64,000 nucleotides of DNA from NCBI RefSeq assembly GCF_963576615.1, contig NC_088712.1, forward strand, positions 27,929,870 to 27,993,869. The letters run 5' to 3'. The position numbers were made by a program, and so were the translations under genes. Of this stretch, positions 55,201 to 63,532 are shown piece by piece (the stretch's first letter is position 1; every line of letters begins with the position of its first letter). The DNA comes from Watersipora subatra (taxonomy: Eukaryota > Bryozoa > Gymnolaemata > Cheilostomatida > Watersiporidae). Below the pieces are notes generated by a model. It saw only the letters and a program-made list of their open reading frames with translations. It had not been told where the DNA came from and made no database searches.

Positions 55201-55728
55201 TGTATCGCTATAGGATTACTTGCAACCGCTTTTATAGCTGTTGGTACAGGATTGTCGTTATATTACACTACTAATAACGCAGTTGACGTTTTAGCAACTG
55301 TGAAAACCCCCTCAGTTGTAACAGATGTGACTGAGGGTGTCTCAGCTAATTCGTCCTTAACAACGGCAAAAAGCGTAACGTTTGAATATTTAGGTCCGGT
55401 AAGAGGTGATTTACCCCGCGATATTACAACTCTTATTCCTAGATATTACTCTTATGATATGTATACCAAAAAGACTACGATTTTAGATAGCACAAGGCAA
55501 CCCGTAAACTTTCCGAGGGGTCAATATAAAATTGCGGCGGTGCGCGGAAACAGTAATGGATCAGCTACAATGATGTTTCATTACAAAAACGCAACGAGAC
55601 AAAAAGAGTTTAAAGATGGTTTTGCCTCACTACAGATATCGCTGCGATTCTTACAAACCACCTTTCTCAGCCTCGAATACTTAGGAGAACTAACTGACAT
55701 AAACCTGTTGGTTTTCCGTATGAAATAA
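55201..55728 (+). CDS. Polinton membrane-anchored protein, start uncertain
   Basis: The open part begins with a hydrophobic segment (IAIGLLATAFIAVGTGLSLY), a probable signal anchor. About 155 residues follow, rich in Thr, Ser and beta-type residues (YLGPVRGDLPRDITTLIPRY), with no cysteine motif. No family is recognised. It lies just upstream of another small membrane protein gene with no gap, and at the element's end, where Polintons carry variable accessory genes. The start codon could not be placed, and this gene is counted among the element's breaks. Confidence 0.6.
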   Translation, partial: CIAIGLLATAFIAVGTGLSLYYTTNNAVDVLATVKTPSVVTDVTEGVSANSSLTTAKSVTFEYLGPVRGDLPRDITTLIPRYYSYDMYTKKTTILDSTRQPVNFPRGQYKIAAVRGNSNGSATMMFHYKNATRQKEFKDGFASLQISLRFLQTTFLSLEYLGELTDINLLVFRMK

Positions 55729-55956
55729 ATGGCAAATATAAGCGGGTTCTTGCCAATGGAAAGCATTGACAGTCTGTTAACCAGCACTAGTGATACTCAA
55801 TACATGAACACAGCGATGAGCGCTATTCAACTGCTGATGTTGGTAGGCTTTGGGATTTTAAAACTCAAAAAACGGCTTCGCACAAATGAAGAAAAAGTTG
55901 AAATAATGGAGAGAAAGATGTCGCGATTGATAAAAAATCGTGTTACAGAACTATAA
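55729..55956 (+). CDS. Polinton small protein: one membrane span plus coiled coil
   Basis: 75 residues starting at ATG directly after the preceding stop (AAATAAATG). An amphipathic N-terminus is followed by a hydrophobic stretch (SAIQLLMLVGFGILKL). A basic/acidic heptad-like tail (RTNEEKVEIMERKMSRLIKN) probably forms a coiled coil. The layout suggests a membrane-associated virion or assembly component, but this is inference; no homologue is recognised. Convergent with the capsid gene, whose stop is 37 bp away. Confidence 0.6.
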   Translation: MANISGFLPMESIDSLLTSTSDTQYMNTAMSAIQLLMLVGFGILKLKKRLRTNEEKVEIMERKMSRLIKNRVTEL

Positions 55957-55992
55957 TTTTTATACACAGTAGCGTATAAAAATATTAAAAAT

Positions 55993-57276
55993 TTAGTAGA
56001 CTACAGACATCTTATTTCCATCAGATATGAATTTTAATAGACGGTCGGATATTACTACGGCGTAAGCCTGTGTTTTATCCGGAGCATTAGCTCTAAACCT
56101 TGCTTGAATTTGAATGTCAGTGACACTGTTTTTAAGTCGTTCACTTTCCTTGCTAACATCTAGGAAAAACAGCGTGTGTAGTGTAGCGTAATCTGCCGGC
56201 GAAATGCTGGGATTACCTACGAGTTCATCCAAATCATAGAATATAGATCAGAAAGCCGCGGCATCACCGTAGACACGGCTAAACTGATACTTTTCAAATG
56301 AAGTGTTTGAGTCAGTTAAGGGATATCTTCTTGAGTTTAGCTTGGCGTGTACATCTATAGTATTTAAGTTGTCAAACAGTGAGGGATTGGTTTCTTGATC
56401 ACCACTCTTATTAGTCTGAAAGCCAACAATTATATACCGAGGCTTTTCAGCTGATGACTTGACACCCAGCCTCCAAGTAAAATTAGTGGTTTGAGGAACT
56501 GCAATGGTGTCACACTGTCTCATACGAAAACCTACTTCAAGCTGGGCCTTGTTTTCGATAGTTTTGTACAGCTGAAATTTTGGAGCATCCGCTGGCATTA
56601 TGTGAGGCATACACCAAGATATCTTGCTCAATGTAACCTTGCCGGCATCAGCATCACCGTGTCTGAAAATTGCATTGTCATTAGAGTCTCTAGTTAGCGT
56701 GAGGGTGTGCTTAAATCCATAAACTACCTTGTCATAATCTTCAGCGAATCCAAATATGTGTTTGAGAGGAATCTTAAAACTAAATGTGCCCTTAGGATTT
56801 GGAAGTTGTATTATATACTTTTGCCGAGCTGCAAATCCAGTATTGTCAGCAATGACAGCCGTTGTATCAGTGTCTTTAAACCATAGCTGGTTGAGACCTT
56901 GAGATTTGCTAAAGTCATCGGGATACTTTAGGAGACCTAGCATGGTTGTTGTTTGACCTGGATAGAGCACTGACTCAATCTCTTGACCAGACAGTTGATA
57001 TCTAGTATCTCTGAATAGATGCATTATACCATTGTTGACCAACGTGACCGCATCTGCATCTGCATAGGCAGCTCCATCATTCTTTGTGAGACGTCCTTCC
57101 ACAATGAGATAGCTTTCACTCGGGTGTGTAAAAATATCTTGAGTTTCGATGTTAATCCGGATTTCACCAGGGTTGTTTAAGTTGGTCCCTGTGATGGGTT
57201 CGTACTCGTGATATTCGTACTCTTCAATAAGCTCACCTCTCTCAACGGGTGCTGTGATGTTTAATATATTTTCCAT
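55993..57276 (-). pseudogene. MCP: Polinton major capsid protein (double jelly-roll), broken
   Basis: Starts at ATG in TATAATAAATGG. The product begins MENILNITAPVERGELIEEY and has long beta-rich stretches. It includes NNPGEIRINIETQDIFTHPS, and near the end SERLKNSVTDIQIQARFRAN and YAVVISDRLLKFISDGNKMS. The last two are the conserved C-terminal signature of Polinton/adintovirus hexon-like capsid proteins. Trimers of such double jelly-rolls build the icosahedral shell in related viruses. The total span corresponds to about 425 residues, on the short side but within the family's range. The reading frame has about one break, so this copy is a fossil. Neighbours on the same strand are other virion genes. 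Confidence 0.88.
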
Positions 57277-57291
57277 TTATTATATACATTT

Positions 57292-57708
57292 TTATACAAT
57301 TTTTAGCCCACTTCCATTAAGTCTACGGGCAAGCTTTTCGATAGCGATTATATCGCTTCTTTGACCCGAGCCAGTGATGAGGTTGTTTAACGAAGGTGAT
57401 GTGGCTTTAGTAATAATTTTTTCTAACTTGACTTTAGACTCTTGTGGTATACTTCTTTGCCTTACCCGTGAGATAGTGTTTGCTGCAGCGTCAACAATTC
57501 TTTTACCCACTTCATCACCCGCTTTTTTTGCTGTTGTCTCTAACAACGTCTTAGCGGTATTAGCCGCGAGTGTCTTTGCGGTTTGGCTGCTGACGGCTTG
57601 ACCTATAAGTTGACCTACAGTGCTAAAAAACCCTGCACCTCTGTGAGGGTATTTATGTATTCCCGCGCCTCTTCTGAGAGGCCATCCACGGTTTCGTATT
57701 ATAATCAT
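57292..57708 (-). CDS. Polinton small basic core-like protein
   Basis: 138 residues, Arg/Lys-rich, with an N-terminal RNRGWPLRRGAGIHKYPHRG. A central Ala/Thr-rich helical part (TAKTLAANTAKTLLETTAKK) follows, and it ends RLNGSGLKIV. The GAG-type dipeptides after hydrophobic/basic residues resemble adenain cleavage sites of adenovirus core precursors (pVII, pX/mu). The element carries an adenain-like protease. It sits between capsid and GLWEL-motif genes, 15 bp upstream of the capsid start codon. Role as DNA-condensing or internal virion protein is inferred. Confidence 0.6.
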   Translation of the reverse strand: MIIIRNRGWPLRRGAGIHKYPHRGAGFFSTVGQLIGQAVSSQTAKTLAANTAKTLLETTAKKAGDEVGKRIVDAAANTISRVRQRSIPQESKVKLEKIITKATSPSLNNLITGSGQRSDIIAIEKLARRLNGSGLKIV

Positions 57709-57716
57709 CTTTTTTA

Positions 57717-58568
57717 TTACAAGGCGAGAGATAGCTTTTTGTATTCACTCTTTTTAATGACATTACGTCTTAAAAGTTCGTCTAGGATGCTAACCAGCTC
57801 ATTGATAACACCTGTGTTGCCAGCTTGTTTGCTAGCTTGCAGTAGCTTTAACCTATCAATTAAAGCGGTAGGATCTTGAGGAAGAAAAACCGTACCACTA
57901 CCTTGAAAAGATTTGTTTTCCCAGATTGGTTTAACAATTTTAGCCCACTTGGCACCTCTGTTTGACTTTGGATGTTTAGCGCTAGGGTCATTGTCTCGTT
58001 TCATAGCATCGGTAGCCCATAGGATTTTAGCGTATTCTATAAAGTCTTTTGCTGTGTAATGATCATCTTGCGGGTCTTTACTCTGTATCAGCTCCCACAG
58101 ACCGGGTGTGCCCTCATATCGATTTCCTTCGATTATTATATCATTGTTATCGATCGTGATAGGCAATCGTCCTATGTATGGTTCACCTTTTTCCATTCTA
58201 ATTCCAAAAACGGTGTCATGATCTTTGTCAGATCCTAGAGCTCGCATGAAGCTAGACGATGGCATCGATCCGTACAACCGATGTTGACTTGTGTCTCTGC
58301 CCCCTGGTACAAAATCTTCATACATTAGTTGCGGTACTTGAGGAATGTGTGGTAAATCTTCAATGGCTTTAACAACATTTATCAGGCTGTCAGATACAAC
58401 TTGTTGTGAGTCTACTAATGGTTTGAAAGTAGCTGACTGACTCTTTTGAAAAGAGATTTTATCAGTATGTTCAGCCTCACTAGCGGTTTGGATGTTCTGT
58501 CTAGTCTTAAGATATTCACGAACGATCGCGTCTCGTTTCTTTAGATCCTTGATCTTTAAAAAGCTCAT
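57717..58568 (-). CDS. Polinton GLWEL-motif protein (DUF8207-like)
   Basis: 283 residues starting at ATG in TTATAATAAACTATG. The N-terminal ~100 residues look helical. The conserved core contains IDNNDIIIEGNRYEGTPGLW then ELIQSKDPQDDHYTAKDFIE, followed by a basic segment (KHPKSNRGAKWAK) and a helical Leu-rich C-terminus. The G-T-P-G-L-W-E-L-I motif is widespread in Polinton-encoded proteins of unknown function and, as I recall, is classified as DUF8207. It ends 8 bp before the basic core-like gene starts, so the two are likely co-expressed. No catalytic residues are evident. Confidence 0.75.
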   Translation of the reverse strand: MSFLKIKDLKKRDAIVREYLKTRQNIQTASEAEHTDKISFQKSQSATFKPLVDSQQVVSDSLINVVKAIEDLPHIPQVPQLMYEDFVPGGRDTSQHRLYGSMPSSSFMRALGSDKDHDTVFGIRMEKGEPYIGRLPITIDNNDIIIEGNRYEGTPGLWELIQSKDPQDDHYTAKDFIEYAKILWATDAMKRDNDPSAKHPKSNRGAKWAKIVKPIWENKSFQGSGTVFLPQDPTALIDRLKLLQASKQAGNTGVINELVSILDELLRRNVIKKSEYKKLSLAL

Positions 58569-58585
58569 AGTTTATTATAAGCAAA

Positions 58586-58642
58586 AAACGCGAACGTAAA
58601 ATACAATCGCGTTTAAACATGAACGTAAAATCAATCGCGTTT
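58586..58642. repeat. Hairpin and direct repeat between Polinton genes
   Basis: AAACGCGA and TCGCGTTT form an inverted repeat (58586-58614) with a 13-bp loop. GAACGTAAAATACAATCGCG (58592) is then repeated as GAACGTAAAATCAATCGCG (58621). This is the longest non-coding gap between Polinton genes here and may serve as terminator, promoter or binding site. Confidence 0.7.
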
Positions 58643-59575
58643 CACATTTTTAGGTTTATGATTGACTCAGTATCAACCCAGGAGTTGAAGCTTTCGGGAT
58701 ACCCGTACCATTTTACCAAAGACTTATTGCCACGCTTACGGATTACTCGCTCTATGCGGAAAGTCTCTTGAGTTGACTTTTGCAGCTCGGGCTCATAGAA
58801 TGAGCCCTTTATTTCTTCACCATTTAATCCAGCAATTTTATACGTAACTGGGTTGGTATACTGAATGTCCGTTATTTTGAATATTTCTTCAGTCCATCTC
58901 GGTGTATAACCTTTTTCAAAAGTACCTTTCTTTTTCGTAATTCGAACTGTGTCTCCCACTTTTAGCTTTGGCTTTTTTGCTGGTTTTAGCAATGGGTAAA
59001 GTCTCATTCTGACAAGGTCTTCGTTTTGCTTCTTACTAGCTTCAGTCGGAGTCATTTCAATAGATGAATGAATAGTATTGTTATATTTTTTAACTAACCC
59101 GGGTAAAATGTCAATGTACCTCCTCGTGTTATTTGCGGTAAAGTATTTATACATTTTTTCTTTCATCGTTCTATTCCATCTTTCGACCACCACAGACTTT
59201 TCTTCATTTTCGGTAGAATACAAAGGAATTAGGCTTTGCACCCATTGGTTGTAAAATTCTAACCCCTTGTCTACCCACAACTTTTTTGGCTTTCTAGACT
59301 TGAATATCCTTTTTAACTTTTGCGCTACTCCTTTACCGGTTTTGTCTTTTAATGGAATCAACCATCCATATTTGGAAAAAAACGTCAATTACGGCTAATA
59401 AAAATTTCACCCCGCCATTGTATCTAGACAAGTGACTCATATCTACCAGATCAGCCGCCCATGTGTCATCAATACCTTCAACTTCTACTCGACGTCTTTC
59501 AAAGTTGTGTCTAACGGGTTTGTGCAATGCTTCTGCCAACTCATCCGTCCATTTTAGTTTTTTTCAAGTCCCCAA
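58642..59575 (-). pseudogene. INT: Polinton integrase (DDE, chromodomain), broken
   Basis: From the right, HKPVRHNFERRRVEVEGIDD then WAADLVDM with the first Asp, LWVDKGLEFYNQW with the second, and VVVERWNRTMKEKM with the Glu complete the D-D-E triad of retroviral-type integrases. A C-terminal chromodomain follows (FRIERVIRKRGNKSLVKWYG then YPESFNSWVD), as is usual in Polinton integrases, where it may guide insertion into chromatin. About one break is present in the coding region. The 5' end overlaps or abuts the PLA2-like gene on the same strand. It catalyses element insertion with 6-bp duplications in intact relatives. Confidence 0.88.
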
Positions 59576-60036
59576 CCAAATCTTTTTTTAGTTGCAATTG
59601 CAGTACGAGCCAAACCTCGGTGAAAGCGTTCGGATAATGTGGGATCTATGATAGCATCTAATGCCTCAAGCATTTCCTTGTCACAAATCTCATTGCGAGT
59701 CTTAGTGTCACGATGTTTCGCGTAACAAAGGTCGTGCTCGTACGCGATGGCATCATCTCTATCTACGGGCTGGCTCCAAGACTTTGGTGTGCCATCGGGA
59801 TTTAATCGCTTGTTTAATTTAGTACCGGGCCCGAGAAAGTTATGACCGGGCATATGCATTTTAAACGGAAGTTTGTTGATGAGGTTGTTGACTAAACCCT
59901 TGCCTCGCTTTATAAATTGAGTCTTTTTAGATCCGCAAGTGGCGCAATTACCGAATCGCATTGGACGCCCATTTTTGGCTACACACTCTCCTTGCTGAAG
60001 CGTATTAGTAGAGTGTTTACACTTTAAACAGTACAT
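59554..60036 (-). CDS. Polinton PLA2-like protein with zinc-ribbon N-terminus
   Basis: 160 residues starting at ATG in TATAATAAATG. The N-terminal 40 residues have CLKC...CATC pairs suggesting a zinc ribbon. The core MPGHNFLGPGTKLNKRLNPD then DRDDAIAYEHDLCYAKHRDT carries the Ca-binding-type Y/F-L-G-P-G loop and the His-Asp pair (HDLCY) of secreted and parvovirus VP1-type phospholipase A2. In parvoviruses this domain breaches the endosomal membrane during entry; a similar role is inferred here. Divergently transcribed from the ATPase gene with only 15 bp between the start codons. Confidence 0.85.
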   Translation of the reverse strand: MYCLKCKHSTNTLQQGECVAKNGRPMRFGNCATCGSKKTQFIKRGKGLVNNLINKLPFKMHMPGHNFLGPGTKLNKRLNPDGTPKSWSQPVDRDDAIAYEHDLCYAKHRDTKTRNEICDKEMLEALDAIIDPTLSERFHRGLARTAIATKKRFGWGLEKN

Positions 60037-60051
60037 TTATTATATAAGTAA
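60037..60051. promoter_or_regulatory. 15-bp divergent start region
   Basis: Only TTATTATATAAGTAA separates the two ATGs (60036-60034 minus, 60052 plus). It holds a TAAATG context for each gene and a central TATATAA, so a bidirectional promoter core would have to overlap both genes' starts. Confidence 0.55.
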
Positions 60052-60822
60052 ATGGAAGTATACGATCTATCATGGAGATCATCTTTAAACCGACGCAACC
60101 ACGAGCTTCTACCTAAGAGTATAAGGGGTGTGATAGTCGGCAAATCAGGATGCGGAAAAACCACATTGCTTACCAATCTGTTGACCAGACCAGGATGGTT
60201 AGACTACAACAGACTGCATGTATACGGCAAAAGCCTCTTTCAACCCGAATATAAGATTTTACGGCGGGCTTATGATCTTGGATTGTCTAAAAAAGACATT
60301 GTTACTGTGTTTCAAAACTGTGATAAAATCGTAAATTCTGGGTGTGAGCCTTTAGAAGTGATGGATGCGATGGCTCGAGAACGTAAAAAAGATTGTCCTA
60401 TTACCTGTCAGTTTTATGAGTCCACTGATGACGTTCTAGACCCTAGAGACTTGGACCCCAGTGATAAAAATTTGATGGTGTTTGATGATCTAATCTTGGA
60501 GCCACAAAACCGCTGTGAAAAGTACTATGTACGAGGAAGGCATAGCAACGTCGATTGTTTTTACCTATCGCAAAACTACTTTAAGCTCCCTCGGCAAACC
60601 ATCAGAGAGAATGCCAACTTCTTCTGTCTATTTCCGCAAGATGCTAAAAACATAAATCACATCTACAACGATCACGTGGGTGGTGACATGTCTAAAGATG
60701 ATTTTAAGGGTTTATGTTCTAAAGCTTGGGAGCAACCTCATGGCTTTGTCACAATCGACTTGTCGAGTCACAAGTCTAACGGAAAGCATCGTAAAGATCT
60801 AGACGAGTTTTATATCCCATAA
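60052..60822 (+). CDS. ATP: Polinton genome-packaging ATPase (FtsK/HerA type)
   Basis: 256 residues. The Walker A motif GVIVGKSGCGKTTLL is at about residues 26-40 and Walker B LMVFDDLI at about 140-147. A later DCFYLSQNYFKLPRQTIREN region (YLSQ, then the R of RQTIREN) resembles the sensor/arginine segment of this family. It is close to the usual length of Polinton/adintovirus ATPases, which pump DNA into the capsid. The frame is whole and the ATG at 60052 has GTAAATGG. The gene is followed, after one TAA stop and a further TAA, by the penton-like gene, suggesting a co-expressed morphogenesis block. Confidence 0.92.
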   Translation: MEVYDLSWRSSLNRRNHELLPKSIRGVIVGKSGCGKTTLLTNLLTRPGWLDYNRLHVYGKSLFQPEYKILRRAYDLGLSKKDIVTVFQNCDKIVNSGCEPLEVMDAMARERKKDCPITCQFYESTDDVLDPRDLDPSDKNLMVFDDLILEPQNRCEKYYVRGRHSNVDCFYLSQNYFKLPRQTIRENANFFCLFPQDAKNINHIYNDHVGGDMSKDDFKGLCSKAWEQPHGFVTIDLSSHKSNGKHRKDLDEFYIP

Positions 60823-60825
60823 TAA

Positions 60826-61599
60826 ATGGAAGAAAAGCTTGACATTATTGCAAAAAACACATCTCCCAAAACTTCAATGTCACTATTTGTAGGTAGTAAT
60901 AAATGTGAGTTTACTACTTACTTTAACCCACCGATTCAACTTAGTGACAAAGCTCATGAGATGGCGTTACTGAACCTCGAGACGTATTATTCGTTTCCAA
61001 ATATTGATAAAAATAACAACAAACTTAACTACACAGTTATTCCTAGAGATAAGTATGAAATTACATTGCCAATTGGTTGTTATGATATCAAAGAGATCAA
61101 CAAAGCTGTCCAAAAAGGGTTGAAAGAGAATGGACACGATGGGATTCTTGAGTTTAGCTCGAATTCAATCACTTTAAAGACTATTATAAAGCTTAAGTCT
61201 CCAGAACCCGACAAACCCGGATATTTCGTTGACTTTGATCCCCCTGAGTCAATTGGTAAAACATTGGGCTTTAACGCCAAGTCATATATGAACCTCACTG
61301 AGACTTACTATGAATCCGAAAATATAGTAGATATTTTGCGAGTAAACACGATACAAGTTCATACGGATATTATAAGCAGCAGCTATGTTAATGGAAAAAG
61401 TGAGCCAATGATCTACTCTTTCTTTCCAAATGCTGATCCTGGCTATAAGATTACCGAAAAGCCCTACCATCCGATTTATCTCCCGGTGTATCTAAAAACG
61501 ATTCCTAACATAACAACGCGTCTAACGGATCAAGATGGAAATGATCTAAACTTGCGAGGGGAACGCGTGACAATTAGATACCACTTGCGCGAAATTTGA
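60826..61599 (+). CDS. Polinton minor capsid (penton-like) protein
   Basis: 257 residues from ATG in ATAATAAATGG, 3 bp after the ATPase stop. The N-terminal third contains FTTYFNPPIQLSDKAHEMAL then LNLETYYSFPNIDKNNNKLN, a conserved signature of the single jelly-roll minor capsid protein of Polintons. The C-terminal half (IYSFFPNADPGYKITEKPYH) is also family-like, and the end is NLRGERVTIRYHLREI. Such proteins occupy the five-fold vertices in related viruses. The frame is whole. Assignment rests on the signature and on its position after the ATPase gene. Confidence 0.82.
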   Translation: MEEKLDIIAKNTSPKTSMSLFVGSNKCEFTTYFNPPIQLSDKAHEMALLNLETYYSFPNIDKNNNKLNYTVIPRDKYEITLPIGCYDIKEINKAVQKGLKENGHDGILEFSSNSITLKTIIKLKSPEPDKPGYFVDFDPPESIGKTLGFNAKSYMNLTETYYESENIVDILRVNTIQVHTDIISSSYVNGKSEPMIYSFFPNADPGYKITEKPYHPIYLPVYLKTIPNITTRLTDQDGNDLNLRGERVTIRYHLREI

Positions 61600-61608
61600 G
61601 TATAATAA

Positions 61609-62211
61609 ATGTCGTACATAAATTCTAAAATAAATGTCTCGGAGGGACAAAAGGATAAAATTCGTAGAGCCATTGAAGATGGTGATGATCGTGTAACAAT
61701 CAGATTTAACTATGAAGACCTGGTTCAAGGGGATGACGTTATTGCTCTGACTAAAACACAGCTCAATGCAATGCGTAAGGCTGCATCCAGAGGTGAAGGA
61801 GTAACTATTGCAATGAGTTCTGCTCAGTTAAAAGCTAACAAAAAGATTGAAGGCGGTTTTCTTAGTGCTTTGATAGGACCTGCAATAAGTCTAGCAAGAA
61901 CAGTTCTGCCTAAAGTCCTTGGAAGCCTTGGGCTAGGCGCTCTTTCTGGTGCAGCCAGTGCTGGTGTGTCAAAGGCTATAAATAAAGGATCTGGCTTATA
62001 CCTAAAAAAGGGTGGATGTCTGTGTACCATGGAGACTGATGGAGAAGGTCTGTATCTTCGCAAAGCGGCTAATGCTCCACGCAGCTTATCATCCGTTGGT
62101 GATGGTGTGTATCTGAGAAACAGAAGTTCAGTCTCTCCAGTTGGGAGTGGATTGCTGTTAGGTCCTAACAGTCCATTTAAAAATATTCCGATACTCGGCA
62201 CAATTTTGTAA
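61609..62211 (+). CDS. Polinton pVI-like internal virion protein
   Basis: 200 residues from ATG in TATAATAAATG. A charged N-terminal half is followed by KIEGGFLSALIGPAISLART, then a Gly/Ala/Leu-rich amphipathic segment (SLGLGALSGAASAGVSKAIN). Repeated short motifs (SGLYLKK, EGLYLRK, DGVYLRN, SGLLLG) come next. IEGG|F fits the adenovirus protease consensus (M/I/L)-x-G-G-x, and an amphipathic segment right after the cut is how adenovirus pVI becomes membrane-lytic. By analogy this is an entry or scaffold protein matured by the element's own adenain-like protease. Inference from motifs; homology not shown. Confidence 0.65.
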   Translation: MSYINSKINVSEGQKDKIRRAIEDGDDRVTIRFNYEDLVQGDDVIALTKTQLNAMRKAASRGEGVTIAMSSAQLKANKKIEGGFLSALIGPAISLARTVLPKVLGSLGLGALSGAASAGVSKAINKGSGLYLKKGGCLCTMETDGEGLYLRKAANAPRSLSSVGDGVYLRNRSSVSPVGSGLLLGPNSPFKNIPILGTIL

Positions 62212-62223
62212 ATATGAGTTTTT

Positions 62224-62237
62224 TAAGCTTTTGCTTA
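62224..62237. terminator. Small hairpin between convergent Polinton genes
   Basis: TAAGC-TTTT-GCTTA lies in the 33-bp gap between two convergent stops, preceded by TTTTTT. A weak candidate for a 3'-end signal. Confidence 0.3.
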
Positions 62238-62244
62238 TAAAACT

Positions 62245-63114
62245 TTAGTCGCACTTGTACCAGATTTTACACCATACCCCATCGCAAGTGCGCTCTTGAC
62301 CAAATGAATACCCAATTCCGCCGGAGCTAATGAGGTTCACAGAGTAATGTGATCCGGCCGTTATCCTTTTGTTTACATTTACATCAAAATATGTGTTAGC
62401 AGGGGGGCTGAGAGTGTAAATTAGAGGACTATTGTTTACAACAAGTTGTATCGATTTATTGTAACTTTTTATATCATTTGAAGCATTACGCTTCCAATTT
62501 ATACCTATAGTAATCCGTGTAATTGTCAGGTTACGATCGGCACGTAATTCTATGGGACTGAAAAAGTTTGCCTCACCTTGATTTCGCCCCCATATTATAG
62601 CACTGTAATCGTACAGCTCTGGAGTTTCTTTTCTTTCCAAAGTATTGATTCGATTGGTCAACAGTGTGTGCACTTCGTGATATTTTTCCTGTAATACTGT
62701 GGATTCAACAAGCTCCCCGTCAGCACCCGTTAAGACAAAGTACCCCGCTCCTTTAGAGTTTGTTATCTTATCCGCTTTAGGGGCTATCATTCGTTGGACA
62801 CTTTTTGGTATATCATCTAACTTAGCGACAGTTTCTACAATTTGGTTGTTTTCTCCGCTTACTAAAATGTAGTCTTTGCCACGAGACTCTGTCAACCGTA
62901 TCTTTTTGTCATCGACATATTTTTTGGTTGCTACATCTTGATCATCATCTGGATCAACCACCCTTGACACTCTGTTAATTCCCATATCTAATGTACCAGT
63001 TGCTGATGCAGATCCATCACGACGTAAATAGTTGTCTAACTTAGCTTCAACATTAGAGATATTAAGACCGCTCTTACGCCGACCTGATTCACCTCCAAAC
63101 ATATATACAGACAT
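62245..63114 (-). CDS. Polinton fibre-like attachment protein
   Basis: 289 residues from ATG in TAATAATAAATG. Near the N-terminus ATGTLDMGINRVSRVVDPDD then QDVATKKYVDDKK is a motif shared with phage and algal-virus tail fibres, where it starts a trimeric stalk. A repeated pattern follows (DYILVSGENNQIVETVAKLD and GYFVLTGADGELVESTVLQE), then a helical segment (HEVHTLLTNRINTLERKETP). The C-terminal ~120 residues are beta-rich and cysteine-containing (CDGVWCKIWYKCD), like a receptor-binding head. The gene sits directly downstream of the protease gene on the same strand. Role in host-cell attachment is inferred. Confidence 0.7.
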   Translation of the reverse strand: MSVYMFGGESGRRKSGLNISNVEAKLDNYLRRDGSASATGTLDMGINRVSRVVDPDDDQDVATKKYVDDKKIRLTESRGKDYILVSGENNQIVETVAKLDDIPKSVQRMIAPKADKITNSKGAGYFVLTGADGELVESTVLQEKYHEVHTLLTNRINTLERKETPELYDYSAIIWGRNQGEANFFSPIELRADRNLTITRITIGINWKRNASNDIKSYNKSIQLVVNNSPLIYTLSPPANTYFDVNVNKRITAGSHYSVNLISSGGIGYSFGQERTCDGVWCKIWYKCD

Positions 63115-63120
63115 TTATTA

Positions 63121-63528
63121 TTACAGATTATTTATGACGACTTGTAAATTTTTACCTTCGGAGAGGCGTTTTAATACGTACAAACACAAATGTCCGCAAA
63201 AGACTTGGTCACTGGGTTGCACTCGTTCGGTGTTCCAACGGATAGGGCTCTTTAAGTAGGACACAATTTCATTAGGAGGGATTAGTCCAAAGCTGTCAAA
63301 GTAAAACTTTTCTCTACCATTTTTATACCACGTCACCCAGTGTGTACCATTTCCGGTAAAATCATCCAAGTTTAAAATACCGCACTCTTTAGTGCACGGT
63401 TTTTTCGGTAATTTATCACGCATAAAGACCCCACGAAAATACGGAATTTTCAAAGCCTTTGCCGCATCGATTAGCTGAAAGTTAGAAAGACTTTCGTTGG
63501 GTAATTTTACATTATCTACGGATATCAT
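63121..63528 (-). CDS. PRO: Polinton adenain-like cysteine protease
   Basis: 135 residues from ATG in TTAAATAAATG. Catalytic residues of the adenovirus protease/C48 fold are in order: His in NGTHWVTWY, Asp in FYFDSFG, and Cys in QVFCGHLCLYVLKRL, with the Gln of SDQ just before it. It is shorter than adenovirus adenain (about 200 residues), as is usual for Polintons. It processes capsid precursors in relatives; candidate substrates here are the pVI-like and core-like proteins. The frame is whole. The stop lies 6 bp before the fibre-like gene start. Confidence 0.92.
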   Translation of the reverse strand: MISVDNVKLPNESLSNFQLIDAAKALKIPYFRGVFMRDKLPKKPCTKECGILNLDDFTGNGTHWVTWYKNGREKFYFDSFGLIPPNEIVSYLKSPIRWNTERVQPSDQVFCGHLCLYVLKRLSEGKNLQVVINNL

Positions 63529-63532
63529 TTAT

